Shown in pieces: positions 25,847 through 33,167 of a stretch of 38,653 nt of DNA. Both the position numbers and the translations under genes were made by a program. The notes beneath the pieces are model-generated. The model worked only from the letters and a program-made list of their open reading frames with translations, was not told the origin of the DNA and did not search any database. The stretch is from Bacteroidota bacterium (GTDB taxonomy: Bacteria; Bacteroidota; Bacteroidia; Chitinophagales; Chitinophagaceae): assembly GCA_018267615.1 (NCBI GenBank), contig JAFDYD010000026.1, positions 15,611-54,263 on the forward strand. The letters run 5' to 3'. Position 1 is the stretch's first letter. Each line of letters opens with the position of its first letter.

Positions 25847-25897
25847 ATGGCATTTCGTTTTTGATAAGTGAATTTAAAAAAAAGAAACCATATTTAA

Positions 25898-25931
25898 TGT
25901 GCAAATTTACCGATGTGCAGATGTGCGAATG
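25898..25931. repeat. Unpaired word run related to the rpoA-rplQ repeat
   Basis: GCAAATTTACC, then GATGTGCAGATGTGCGAAT, closely resembles 21793-21823. No facing arm is present nearby. It lies just upstream of the 25.85 kb start. Confidence 0.4.
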
Positions 25932-25935
25932 GGTA

Positions 25936-26108
25936 GTTGACTGGTTGAATAGTTGAATAGTTGATTGGTTGAAAAGTCGATTGGTCGATTCGGTAATTGG
26001 TAATATGGTGATGGATTACGTTTCATTTCATTTGGTATTATGTTTGTTCATCTCATCTACCAATCGACTTTTCAACCAATCAACTATTCAGCTATTCAAC
26101 CAATCCAC
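25936..26108. repeat. Inverted repeat with 50-nt arms downstream of hmgA
   Basis: The arms 25936-25985 and 26059-26108 match at 47 of 50 positions as inverted copies, around a 73-nt loop. Inside each arm the words TTGAATAG and TTGATTGG are reiterated. The right arm ends 16 nt from the hmgA stop. There is no U-tract. Confidence 0.93.
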
Positions 26109-26124
26109 AATCCCTTCGCGCACC

Positions 26125-27282
26125 CTACTCCGCCCAGCTCATAATATAGTCAGGATTTTCAATGCGTAAAGCTTCTTCTGTCAACATGAGTGGATGAAAT
26201 GTGTCGACCATAACCGCAAGTTCCTTCGTTTCTTTTGCGCCAATACTTTTTTCAACAGCACCAGGATGGGGTCCGTGCGGAATACCGCCCGGATGTAAAG
26301 TGATCATTCCGCGCGTTACATTTTTCCGGCTCATAAAATCTCCATCCACATAGTAAATCATTTCATCACTATCAATATTACTATGATTATATGGAGCCGG
26401 GATTGCCTGCGGATGATAATCGAATAACCGGGGACAAAATGAACATACCACGTAATTATTTCCTTCGAAAGTCTGGTGAACAGGCGGTGGCTGATGCACG
26501 CGTCCTGTGATTGGTTCGAAATCATGAATAGAAAAAGCAAAAGGATAGCAGCATCCATCCCATCCGACTACATCGAAAGGATGGTGCGCATAATGAATGC
26601 CGTAAAGATTTCCTTTCTTTTTTGTTTTGATCAAAAAATCACCTTTCTCATCAATAGTTGATAAATTTTTCGGTGGACGAATATCTCTTTCGCAATATGG
26701 CGAATGCTCCATCAGCTGCCCATATTTGCTCAAATATTTTTTTGGAAAGCGAATTGGGCTGAACGACTCCACAATCAGCAACCTGTTCACGCTATTATTG
26801 AATATGATTTGATAGATGGTTCCCCTTGGAACGATAAGATAATCACCGTAACCAAAATCAAGGTCACCATACATCGTTCGGAGAACACCGCTTCCTTCAT
26901 GCACAAATATCATCTCATCTGCATCGGCATTTTTATAAAAAAAATCCTGCATACTTTCTTGCGGAGAAGCCAATGTGATATGTACATCGTTGTTCACAAG
27001 TACCGGCTTTCTGCTATCGAGATAATTTTTTTCGGAACGAATTTTAAATCCTTCCAAACTTCGATGCTTCAACATTTTCTCCTCGGCAATTTTTGGCGAC
27101 ATATCGACAACATGATCCGTTCTGATAATTTCAGTAGGTGGATGACAGTGATATAACAACGAATAATCATTGGAAAATCCTTCCGTAGAAAATAATTGTT
27201 CCGCATATAAGTTGCCATCCGGCTTGCGGAATTGCGTGTGACGTTTATGGGGAATTGAACCCAATGTATAATAGTAAGCCAT
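26125..27282 (-). CDS. hmgA: Homogentisate 1,2-dioxygenase
   Basis: HmgA opens the aromatic ring of homogentisate to maleylacetoacetate in tyrosine and phenylalanine catabolism, with Fe2+ at the active site. The 385 residues show the cupin-like core with HPFDVVGWDGCCYPFAFSI, PPPVHQTFEG, PYNHSNIDSDEMIY and LHPGGIPHGPHPG. By comparison with the human enzyme from memory, the iron ligands should be His300, Glu307 and His336. It is shorter than the eukaryotic form (about 445), as usual for this bacterial group. No hppD or fumarylacetoacetase gene is adjacent, so the rest of the pathway must lie elsewhere. Confidence 0.92.
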   Translation of the reverse strand: MAYYYTLGSIPHKRHTQFRKPDGNLYAEQLFSTEGFSNDYSLLYHCHPPTEIIRTDHVVDMSPKIAEEKMLKHRSLEGFKIRSEKNYLDSRKPVLVNNDVHITLASPQESMQDFFYKNADADEMIFVHEGSGVLRTMYGDLDFGYGDYLIVPRGTIYQIIFNNSVNRLLIVESFSPIRFPKKYLSKYGQLMEHSPYCERDIRPPKNLSTIDEKGDFLIKTKKKGNLYGIHYAHHPFDVVGWDGCCYPFAFSIHDFEPITGRVHQPPPVHQTFEGNNYVVCSFCPRLFDYHPQAIPAPYNHSNIDSDEMIYYVDGDFMSRKNVTRGMITLHPGGIPHGPHPGAVEKSIGAKETKELAVMVDTFHPLMLTEEALRIENPDYIMSWAE

Positions 27283-27650
27283 ATATTAATGTGATGATGA
27301 GCGCCCGAATCGCGCCCGGGTTATGTAAAAATTAGAGCTAAAAAAATATGTAGTAAATTATTTTTGCAGCTCAACAGAAAGCATCAGGAAATAATATTTC
27401 CATTTACGCTTATCGATCCAATAAGTAAAATTTCTGTAAAATGGCATAAGAGATCGTTCAGGTAAAGTTAGTTGTATAACCGGGATTCTAAACGATTTTC
27501 TGATTAAACTAAATTATTATTAGACGAACCCTTTGTGTCTCGGTGACTTCGTGGTTTAAACTAATTGAACCACGAAGGCACCAAGACACGACGCATTATC
27601 CGATAGATCGTTTAAAATCCTGCTTCAAACAATTTGGTAATTTGCAAACC
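27283..27650. other. 368-bp divergent region between hmgA and the Nudix gene
   Basis: It contains an exact plus-strand TATTTTTG (27359-27366), but 285 nt from the Nudix start and without a -33 element. It also has an inverted repeat at 27535-27589. A minus-strand frame 27358-27447 starts with ATG and encodes 29 aromatic-rich residues (MPFYRNFTYWIDKRK...), open for a further 20 codons upstream. An equally open frame exists on the other strand, so neither is called a gene. Confidence 0.4.
27535..27589. repeat. Inverted repeat upstream of the Nudix gene
   Basis: The arms 27535-27559 and 27565-27589 pair with three mismatches around a 5-nt loop. The word is GTGTCTTGGTGCCTTCGTGG, a type I have seen between genes in other bacteria. 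It is one of few such repeats not directly behind a stop codon. It excludes the upstream TTG (27543) as the Nudix start. Confidence 0.8.
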
Positions 27651-28058
27651 ATGATCTCTCTTACAACCGCTGGATTAATTGTTATCAAAAATCGAAAGCT
27701 GCTATTGGCATTCAGCAAGAATAAGAAAGCCTGGTATTTGCCCGGTGGCAAAACAGATATTGAAGAAACAACAAAAGCCGGTTTGGTTCGTGAAATAAAA
27801 GAAGAGTTGGATATTGATCTGAACATGGATGATTTGAGATATTACATGCATGTGAGTGTTCAAGCTTTTGGTGAAAAAGAAAATACCATTATGAAGCAGG
27901 ATTGTTTTCAGTACGATCTTCATCAAACACCAAAACCTGCAGCAGAAATAGAAGCGCTGAATTATTTTGATACTACGCAATACCAAATCGAACCCGCCCA
28001 GGTATCCGGCGTAATTATGGTGATGGAACAATTAAAAAAAGACAACCTGATCGACTAA
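27651..28058 (+). CDS. Nudix hydrolase
   Basis: Nudix enzymes cleave nucleoside diphosphates linked to another moiety. The Nudix box is complete: Gly-x5-Glu-x7-Arg-Glu-x2-Glu-Glu-x-Asp-Ile in GGKTDIEETTKAGLVREIKE followed by ELDI (about residues 33-55). The ATG at 27651 (MISLTTAGLIVIKNRKLLLAF) gives 135 residues and begins the first beta strand; a longer frame would run through a hairpin. The substrate cannot be told. The metallophosphoesterase starts 12 nt after its stop, so the two are co-transcribed. Confidence 0.85.
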   Translation: MISLTTAGLIVIKNRKLLLAFSKNKKAWYLPGGKTDIEETTKAGLVREIKEELDIDLNMDDLRYYMHVSVQAFGEKENTIMKQDCFQYDLHQTPKPAAEIEALNYFDTTQYQIEPAQVSGVIMVMEQLKKDNLID

Positions 28059-28070
28059 TTTTTATTACTG

Positions 28071-28589
28071 ATGAAGAGAATAGGATTATTATCAGACACG
28101 CATCATTATCTCGATGAAAATATATTCTTACATTTTAAGGAATGTGATGAGATCTGGCACGCCGGCGATTTCGGAACAATTGAAATCGCCGAAAAAATAA
28201 AACATCACCCGGGCCTTTCTCACCATCCGATTTTCAAAGGTGTTTATGGAAATATTGATAGCTCCGATATCAGGAGTGAATACCCAGAGCAGTTAATTTT
28301 TAATTGTGAAGATGTCAAAGTGATGATAAAACATATTGGCGGATATCCCGGCCGGTATGCCCCGGGCGTAAAAAATACGATCCAACAGGAAAAGATAAAA
28401 TTATTTATCAGCGGGCACTCGCATATTTTAAAAATCATTTACGACGAAAAACTCGATTGCCTGCATATGAATCCAGGCGCTGCGGGCAACCAGGGCTGGC
28501 ATTTGGTGCGAACCATTATCCGCTTCAGCATCGATGGGAAAAATATAAAAGATTGCGAAGTGATTGAGTTGGGGAAAAAGAACTTCTGA
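28071..28589 (+). CDS. YfcE/MJ0936-family metallophosphoesterase
   Basis: This calcineurin-like phosphodiesterase family acts on phosphodiesters with two bound metals. The 172 residues carry the full motif set: LSDTHH (Asp9, His11), HAGDFG (Asp33), YGNID (Asn61) and GHSH (His116, His118). Both length and motif spacing are those of the small YfcE-like branch. It follows the Nudix gene by 12 nt, which suggests related nucleotide clean-up roles, but that is inference. Its last four codons are part of the arm of the large inverted repeat that follows. Confidence 0.85.
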   Translation: MKRIGLLSDTHHYLDENIFLHFKECDEIWHAGDFGTIEIAEKIKHHPGLSHHPIFKGVYGNIDSSDIRSEYPEQLIFNCEDVKVMIKHIGGYPGRYAPGVKNTIQQEKIKLFISGHSHILKIIYDEKLDCLHMNPGAAGNQGWHLVRTIIRFSIDGKNIKDCEVIELGKKNF

Positions 28590-28782
28590 TTGATTCCCGG
28601 ACGATTTATTTTCTTAATCGTTCTGATTAAAATGATTTAGTATGTAATACCTGCAAGCAATGACATCTATAGACAAAAAACCGAGTATATGTTCAGGATA
28701 GTTACCCAGTTTACTCACATACTACATCATTTTAATCAGAACGATTAAGAAAATAAATCGTCCTGGAATCAATCAGAAGTTC
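28580..28782. repeat. 203-bp element with 66-nt near-perfect inverted arms
   Basis: The arms 28580-28645 and 28717-28782 match at 64 of 66 positions as inverted copies, around a 71-nt AT-rich loop with no reading frame. The left arm includes the final codons and stop of the phosphoesterase gene (GAACTTCTGA). No target-site duplication flanks it. It is the longest inverted repeat in the window and lies between two same-strand genes. TTCCTATTTTTATT follows on the plus strand, a poor U-tract. Confidence 0.96.
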
Positions 28783-28805
28783 CTATTTTTATTAAAACTT
28801 TTTTT

Positions 28806-29093
28806 ATGAGTGTAGGTTCAAAACATATTGCCACTTTTTTACTGGGCGCGGCTGCGGCTTTAGCTGCTCAGAAATATATGTCGATGACTCCGGAAGAAAA
28901 AGAAAAATTAGCAGCAAACCTAAAAGACAAAGCGCATCAATTCAAAGATGAAGCTGAAAATGCCGCCGGCAAAGCGAAGGATTATTTTAATGAATTGAAA
29001 ACAAAAGGTGGTGATGCTTTGAAAGAACATATTGCCGATGCTGAAAAGTTAATGCAAAATCTATTCGGCAAATCTTCTGCAAAAAACACTTGA
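28806..29093 (+). CDS. Small YtxH-like membrane-anchored helical protein
   Basis: The 95 residues start with a short N-terminal hydrophobic helix (KHIATFLLGAAAALAAQKYM). A long amphipathic, Lys/Glu/Ala-rich helix follows with the repeating pattern LKDKAHQFKDEAENAAGKAKDYF. This layout is that of YtxH-like or stress-associated apolipoprotein-like proteins, and the function is not defined. The upstream 203-bp inverted repeat separates it from the phosphoesterase gene. It converges on the GNAT gene. Confidence 0.7.
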   Translation: MSVGSKHIATFLLGAAAALAAQKYMSMTPEEKEKLAANLKDKAHQFKDEAENAAGKAKDYFNELKTKGGDALKEHIADAEKLMQNLFGKSSAKNT

Positions 29094-29097
29094 CGCT

Positions 29098-29209
29098 AGT
29101 GAATGGCGAGTGGCTAGTGGGGAAAAGCTATTGATATATGATTATTCAACACGATTCAATATTTCTCCCCACTAGCTTCTAGCCACTAACCACCCGCCAT
29201 TCACCACTC
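29098..29209. repeat. Inverted word repeat in the YtxH/GNAT convergent gap
   Basis: Perfect stems CTAGTGGGGA (29114-29123) with its complement (29166-29175), and GTGAATGGCG (29099-29108) with its complement (29195-29204), pair in nested order. The right arm has one extra word between them. The left arm starts 5 nt after the YtxH stop, and the right arm covers the GNAT stop codon. The word GCGAGTGGCTAGTGG recurs at 31.8 kb. Confidence 0.85.
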
Positions 29210-29788
29210 ACTAATTCTCACAATCGCTTTACTTTTTCCATTTTGCTGCACAATTTTAAATCCATTTTGTAAGAATGCAGAAAGCACTCCGACCCACAGA
29301 AAAGGTGGCGGCACTTTGTCATCGTAAGGAATTGCCGGATATGCTTCAAGTGTTTTAATATTCTTTTTTTTTGCGTAATCCAAAAGGCTTTTGATCATTA
29401 TTTTCGATATGCCCATTCGCCGGAATTCCTTCCTGATAAAAAAACAGGTAATGGACCAGACTGGTTTATCATCGATCCTTTTTAATGTCCGGGCCTTTTC
29501 AATCTTGATATAGTCTTCTCTTGGCGCAAACGCGATCCATCCTATTGCTTTGTCGTTGTAAATTGCCATCAACCCGGTCGGCTTTGAGGCGAAAACGATT
29601 TTTTGCATTAGCAATTTATTTCCATGCGGCTTATTGGACTGAAATTCTTTATAGGAGAGCCGGAACAGCATACACCAGCATCCTCCACATCCGCCCTTCT
29701 CTCCCATCAGATCTTCAAACATATTCCAATTACGCTTCTGCAACGGCTCCATTCTAATTTCATTATTCGGGATTTTTGTATTTGGCAT
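29201..29788 (-). CDS. GNAT-family N-acetyltransferase
   Basis: GNAT enzymes move an acetyl group from acetyl-CoA to an amine. In the 195 residues the acetyl-CoA loop is CFFIRKEFRRMGISKIMI (about 112-129), with Arg-Arg-x-Gly-x-Ser in place of the usual R/Q-x-x-G-x-G/A. The upstream strand YNDKAIGWIAFAPRED is typical. A cysteine-rich stretch (GGCGGCWCM, about 32-40) precedes the domain, as in a subgroup of GNATs from Bacteroidota and Firmicutes. The substrate is unknown. It is convergent with the YtxH-like gene. Confidence 0.8.
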   Translation of the reverse strand: MPNTKIPNNEIRMEPLQKRNWNMFEDLMGEKGGCGGCWCMLFRLSYKEFQSNKPHGNKLLMQKIVFASKPTGLMAIYNDKAIGWIAFAPREDYIKIEKARTLKRIDDKPVWSITCFFIRKEFRRMGISKIMIKSLLDYAKKKNIKTLEAYPAIPYDDKVPPPFLWVGVLSAFLQNGFKIVQQNGKSKAIVRISEW

Positions 29789-29892
29789 GATACAAATTAA
29801 AAGAATTGGAGAAAAAGATGTCTTAGGAATCTTGCTTTATCGCTGAGAAAGTCATGTGCCGGCGTGTGGAATTACAAAACATGTCTGTATAG

Positions 29893-30774
29893 TCACACTT
29901 TCGAATTCTCTTTTCGCTGTTGCGTTGGATTTATTTTAAAATGCTGTTTATATCCCGTCGTGAAATGTTCCAGGCTTTGAAACCCGGATTCAAATGCTAT
30001 ATCTGTGACTGATTTAATGGAATTTAACAATAAAAATTTCGCGTGTTGCAAGCGCAGCCCAAGCAGGTATTTATGCGGCGGGATTCCCATAACGGCCTTG
30101 AATATACGACTGAAATGAAACGGGCTTGCAAAACAATATTGAGACAGTTGTGTCAGGGAAATATCCTCATGGAAATGCTCGCGCAAATACTCAACCGCTT
30201 TTTCGATGGTTCCTAGATGAAGTTGCTTGAACTTATCATTCAACAAAAGCAAATCACTTTCGTTACCGAGTGCATAAAATATTTTATTCAGCAATTCTAT
30301 AACCATTTCATCGACCTGCATTGTGTTGAACGAACCAGACTGGATTTTCTCGACAATGCGCAAGTGCAGATAATCTGCATCAAGTGTACACGCGTGCATC
30401 AGCGCATGCAAATCATTATTTGAAAGAAACCATCCTGCCACCGAATGGAACTGTTCTTTCAACAACTCAAAAAAAGAAGGTCTGAACTCAAATACGGTTG
30501 TAATATCCGGGTGGTTATTAATATGTCTCGTCCGGTGTTCATAACCCGGCTTCGAAAGAAGCATTCTTCCAACGTACATTTCATATTGGTTCCGGAATAC
30601 GCCATACTCGAAAAATCCTTTGCGGATAAATGAAATGCAAAAACTGTTGTTGTATTCCGGTTCACTTAATGAGCAAATCGTGCAATAGCATTTATAATTA
30701 ATTATCCGGAAGAAATCCGATTGATATAATATTTTAATATCCGCTTCGATCATCAACGCAAATTTATCGATCAT
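29893..30774 (-). CDS. AraC-family transcriptional regulator
   Basis: The 293-residue protein has an N-terminal cupin-like sensing domain (FRIINYKCYCTICSLSEPEY..) with a cluster of cysteines near residues 28-35. It ends in the AraC double helix-turn-helix: HEDISLTQLSQYCFASPFHFSRIFK, and SVTDIAFESGFQSLEHFTTGYKQHF. The start codon lies within a 19-bp palindrome, a likely autoregulatory site. It is divergent from a DMT-type exporter 81 bp away, a common regulator/target layout, so it probably controls that exporter. Confidence 0.87.
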   Translation of the reverse strand: MIDKFALMIEADIKILYQSDFFRIINYKCYCTICSLSEPEYNNSFCISFIRKGFFEYGVFRNQYEMYVGRMLLSKPGYEHRTRHINNHPDITTVFEFRPSFFELLKEQFHSVAGWFLSNNDLHALMHACTLDADYLHLRIVEKIQSGSFNTMQVDEMVIELLNKIFYALGNESDLLLLNDKFKQLHLGTIEKAVEYLREHFHEDISLTQLSQYCFASPFHFSRIFKAVMGIPPHKYLLGLRLQHAKFLLLNSIKSVTDIAFESGFQSLEHFTTGYKQHFKINPTQQRKENSKV

Positions 30775-30789
30775 TTATGGCATAAATGA
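30771..30789. promoter_or_regulatory. Perfect palindrome over the AraC start codon
   Basis: TCATTTATG-G-CATAAATGA has 9-bp arms and includes the regulator's start codon (30772-30774). It lies in the 81-bp divergent region with the exporter gene. An operator is the simplest reading, although AraC proteins usually bind direct repeats. Confidence 0.45.
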
Positions 30790-30855
30790 GCAAAATTCCT
30801 CAAGTCGCCTTGTTCTTAAATACTGAAATTGCATCACAATTTGTAAAATCGAACT

Positions 30856-31794
30856 ATGCCGCGTTATAGCAAACTGGTGATTTTCCTGGCCTTCGCCGCC
30901 GTATATATTATTTGGGGCTCTACCTACCTGGCGATATTGATAGGATTGAGAGGGCTTTCACCATGGACATTATGCACTTTGAGATTTTTATTAGCAGGGA
31001 TTTTATTATTTGGATGGCGTTTGCTAAAAAGAGAAAAAATTCCATCGATGAATTCTATCCGGATTAATTCGATATGCGGTGCATTGATGCTTTGCGGTGG
31101 CGTAGGTTCCGTCTGTTGGGCAGAGCAATATATTTCGAGTAGTCTCGCCGCTATCATCGTAACTGCGTTGCCGTTTTGGTTTGTCATTTTCGATAGAAAA
31201 AAATGGACATTTTATTTTTCCAACAAAATAATCATCGCAGGACTTCTCGTCGGTTTTGCCGGCGTTATGCTGTTGGTTGGATTTGATCATTCACCGCAAC
31301 AATCATCTCACAAAACAGGTAATGAGCTCGCAGGAATACTGGTTATTCTTTTTGGAGGAATATGCTGGTCTTCAGGTTCTCTATATTCGAAATATCATGT
31401 CACCGGCAGTTCAATCCTGATGAATGGAGCGATTCAACTCTTTATCGCCGGCATACTTAGTTTTATTATCAGCATAATCGCCGGCGAATGGAAAAATTTT
31501 CAGTTTGCAAACGTAAGTACTGATGCTTGGCTCGCTGCATTGTATCTGGTAACGATGGGATCCATCGTGGCTTTTGTCTGCTACCTATTCTTGTTGAAAG
31601 TGAGACCTGCCGCGCAAGTAAGTACCTACGTATATGCAAACCCGGTAGTAGCGGTGTTTCTTGGCGCATTGATTGCAGGCGAAAAAATTACAGGAACCAA
31701 AATCATAGCCTTGTTGGTTATTCTCTCCGGAGTATTATTGGTGAATCTTCCATCTTATAAAAATATTCCTGAAAAAATTGTAGCAAGTAACTAG
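30856..31794 (+). CDS. EamA/DMT-superfamily exporter (YedA-like)
   Basis: The 312 residues form ten hydrophobic helices in two EamA repeats: the first from FLAFAAVYIIWGSTYLAI to LLVGFAGVMLLVGFD, and the second from LAGILVILFGGICWSSGSLY to ALLVILSGVLLVN. The YIIWGSTYLAI and SKYHVTGSS segments and the FLGALIAGEKITGTK loop match the YedA-like branch. It probably exports amino acids or drug-like metabolites; the substrate is unknown. Its divergent AraC neighbour is the likely regulator. Its last two codons and stop enter the next inverted repeat. Confidence 0.88.
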   Translation: MPRYSKLVIFLAFAAVYIIWGSTYLAILIGLRGLSPWTLCTLRFLLAGILLFGWRLLKREKIPSMNSIRINSICGALMLCGGVGSVCWAEQYISSSLAAIIVTALPFWFVIFDRKKWTFYFSNKIIIAGLLVGFAGVMLLVGFDHSPQQSSHKTGNELAGILVILFGGICWSSGSLYSKYHVTGSSILMNGAIQLFIAGILSFIISIIAGEWKNFQFANVSTDAWLAALYLVTMGSIVAFVCYLFLLKVRPAAQVSTYVYANPVVAVFLGALIAGEKITGTKIIALLVILSGVLLVNLPSYKNIPEKIVASN

Positions 31795-31860
31795 CAGCGA
31801 GTGGCTAGTGGTAAGTCACCACTAGCCACTAACTACTCGCCACTAGCCATTCACCTCTAG
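31787..31860. repeat. Inverted word repeat at the exporter stop codon
   Basis: A perfect 13-bp hairpin (31800-31812 with 31818-31830, loop 5 nt) is made of the word GTGGCTAGTG. Reiterated words extend to about 31787 and 31860. The left side includes the exporter stop (31792-31794). Confidence 0.8.
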
Positions 31861-31877
31861 CAATAAAAACTATTCAA

Positions 31878-32183
31878 ATGATCACTCGTATATGGCATGG
31901 GAAAACAAAAAAATCTGATTCTCAAAAGTATCGTGAATATGTAATCGAGGTTGGTATCAGTGATTACAAAAGTATCAACGGAAATCTTGGCGCCCAGATC
32001 TGGCAAAGAGACGAGGGTGATATTACGCATATTTTTACAGTATCGTGGTGGACAGACTACGATAGCATCAAATCTTTTGCGGGCGAAGATTTCGAAAAAG
32101 CCAAATACTACGAAGAAGACAAAAAATATTTAACCGAATTTGAACCCAACGTAGTGCACTATGAAACTTTTGATTTCCGTTGA
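31878..32183 (+). CDS. Antibiotic biosynthesis monooxygenase-like (dimeric alpha/beta barrel) protein
   Basis: The 101 residues match the dimeric ferredoxin-like fold of ABM-domain proteins. ITRIWHGKTKK is the first strand, YREYVIEVGISDYKS the helix, GAQIWQRDEGDITHIFTVSWW the next strands, and the end DYDSIKSFAGEDFEKAKYY completes the fold. Some members are monooxygenases, others heme-degrading or stress proteins, and no cofactor residue can be assigned. It starts 83 nt after the exporter and may be co-transcribed if the intervening hairpin is leaky. Confidence 0.72.
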   Translation: MITRIWHGKTKKSDSQKYREYVIEVGISDYKSINGNLGAQIWQRDEGDITHIFTVSWWTDYDSIKSFAGEDFEKAKYYEEDKKYLTEFEPNVVHYETFDFR

Positions 32184-32249
32184 CTACAGCGGACACTAAA
32201 TGTCGGCTACACCTTGTCGTTATAACTTTTTATTCAATAGTTATCAAAA

Positions 32250-32720
32250 CTACATTCCCGGCAACAACGGCCTTCCTACTATTTCCCTGAAAGGCCATGG
32301 AATTGCAACCAAGATCAATATAAGTGCAATTACAAAAAATGTAAATGCCTTACGATATTTGGTTTCATCGCTTACTTGTTTCTTTGCCATTCCGTATCCG
32401 AGCGTGATAAAAATAATGGCAAGTATCATTGCGGTGGGATGCTCGATCCAAAAGAATCGATAGAATTTATTCTTCATCAAGCTTGTGCCTTCCGGTAAGG
32501 AACTGGTGAATATTCCATAACGCCCGAAGAAAACCTGGATCAAGCCAAGCAATAGAGTAAGATGAGAAAATATCAATGTAAAAAGCCAGGTTTTTCTATC
32601 GCCGTTGGTAAATATTTTTTTGTTTTTCCAACCGGAATAACTCCTTGCAATTGATAATAGCAGCAATATCAAAATTACCCAGCGTAAAATATTATGGAGA
32701 TGAACCAATCCTGTTTGCAT
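32250..32720 (-). CDS. Four-helix membrane protein with conserved histidines
   Basis: The 156 residues contain four hydrophobic helices (about 10-28, 45-66, 92-112 and 124-145). Histidines at 7, 9, 53 and about 94 lie near helix ends (VHLHNILRW, FSHLTLLLG, WIEHPTAMIL), a pattern that could hold a b-type heme, as in proteins sometimes annotated as cytochrome B. I cannot confirm the family. An exact -7 element (32736-32743) lies 15 nt upstream. Confidence 0.6.
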   Translation of the reverse strand: MQTGLVHLHNILRWVILILLLLSIARSYSGWKNKKIFTNGDRKTWLFTLIFSHLTLLLGLIQVFFGRYGIFTSSLPEGTSLMKNKFYRFFWIEHPTAMILAIIFITLGYGMAKKQVSDETKYRKAFTFFVIALILILVAIPWPFREIVGRPLLPGM

Positions 32721-32735
32721 ATTTTATATTTTAAA

Positions 32736-32743
32736 CAAATCTA
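32736..32743 (-). promoter_or_regulatory. -7 promoter element of the four-helix membrane protein gene
   Basis: TAGATTTG on the minus strand is an exact match, 15 nt before the ATG at 32720. There is no TTG at the usual spacing. Confidence 0.5.
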
Positions 32744-32798
32744 AGTAATATGGAAATGTGGAAATATGAAAATGTGAAAAATTCTGGTAGTGACTAAG

Positions 32799-32886
32799 TT
32801 TGAAATTTCTATGTGAATGTATGGTAATTTTTTTGTCACCACATAGGCATATAGAAACATAGTTCCACATAGATAACAATTTCAAA
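32799..32886. repeat. Inverted repeat at the 3' end of a broken small gene
   Basis: TTTGAAATT plus CTATGTG (32799-32815) pairs with CACATAG, a 5-nt bulge and AATTTCAAA (32866-32886). The right arm covers the terminal stop codon (32882-32884) of the small gene described at 32882-33058. Confidence 0.6.
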
Positions 32887-33058
32887 TATCAGTTTCTCTC
32901 CGAACTTGAACAGTCCCAAATTCACTGCGGACATTCTCTACCATATTACTATATTTGATCTCATCCCATCTCCGTCTGGTATCAATGATATTTTTTTAAG
33001 ACTGAAAGATGGCAAAAGCCGGACAAAGAATTAACAAACATGATATAAGTTTTTTCAT
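32882..33058 (-). pseudogene. Small secreted-protein gene with an in-frame stop codon
   Basis: The minus-strand ATG at 33058 starts a clear export signal peptide (MKKLISCLLILCPAFA) and reads to IFQS, then UAA at codon 21. The same frame then stays open for 37 codons (KNIIDTRRRWDEIKYSNMVE.. to ETDI) before UGA. A near-consensus promoter (33073-33102) and a 3' inverted repeat bracket it like a normal gene. The simplest reading is a recent nonsense mutation in a secreted or lipoprotein-like gene of 58 residues. Alternatives are a 20-residue peptide or stop readthrough. No homolog is recognised. Confidence 0.4.
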
Positions 33059-33072
33059 CCATTTGCGTTTTT

Positions 33073-33102
33073 GAAAACTAACTGGTTGTAAGGTTGCGTC
33101 AA
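33073..33102 (-). promoter_or_regulatory. Promoter of the broken small gene
   Basis: On the minus strand TTG (33100-33102), a 19-nt spacer and TAGTTTTC (33073-33080, one mismatch to TAnnTTTG). The ATG is 14 nt downstream. Confidence 0.4.
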
Positions 33103-33155
33103 CAATGATTTAAAATTGTCAGAATATTGTCAAAAGCATCTTTCCAGGAATCTGT

Positions 33156-33163
33156 TAGCTTTG
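33156..33163 (+). promoter_or_regulatory. -7 element almost touching the TPR lipoprotein start
   Basis: TAGCTTTG is followed by CGCC and the ATG at 33168. The 4-nt distance predicts a leaderless mRNA. It is the same layout as at 3957-3964. Confidence 0.5.
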
Positions 33164-33167
33164 CGCC

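Noticed and set aside
25898..26108. CRISPR-like array
   Set aside because: The repeated words are 7-9 nt, contiguous and degenerate, without spacers of even length or cas genes.
27543..27650. Longer Nudix protein from TTG at 27543
   Set aside because: The extension would encode the hairpin at 27535-27589, and the domain starts cleanly at the ATG at 27651.
28580..28782. Miniature transposable element
   Set aside because: There are long inverted arms but no target-site duplication, and one arm contains the stop codon of an intact gene. Only one copy lies in the window.
32250..32720. Firm call as cytochrome b
   Set aside because: The histidine pattern is suggestive only, and no family signature can be confirmed by eye.
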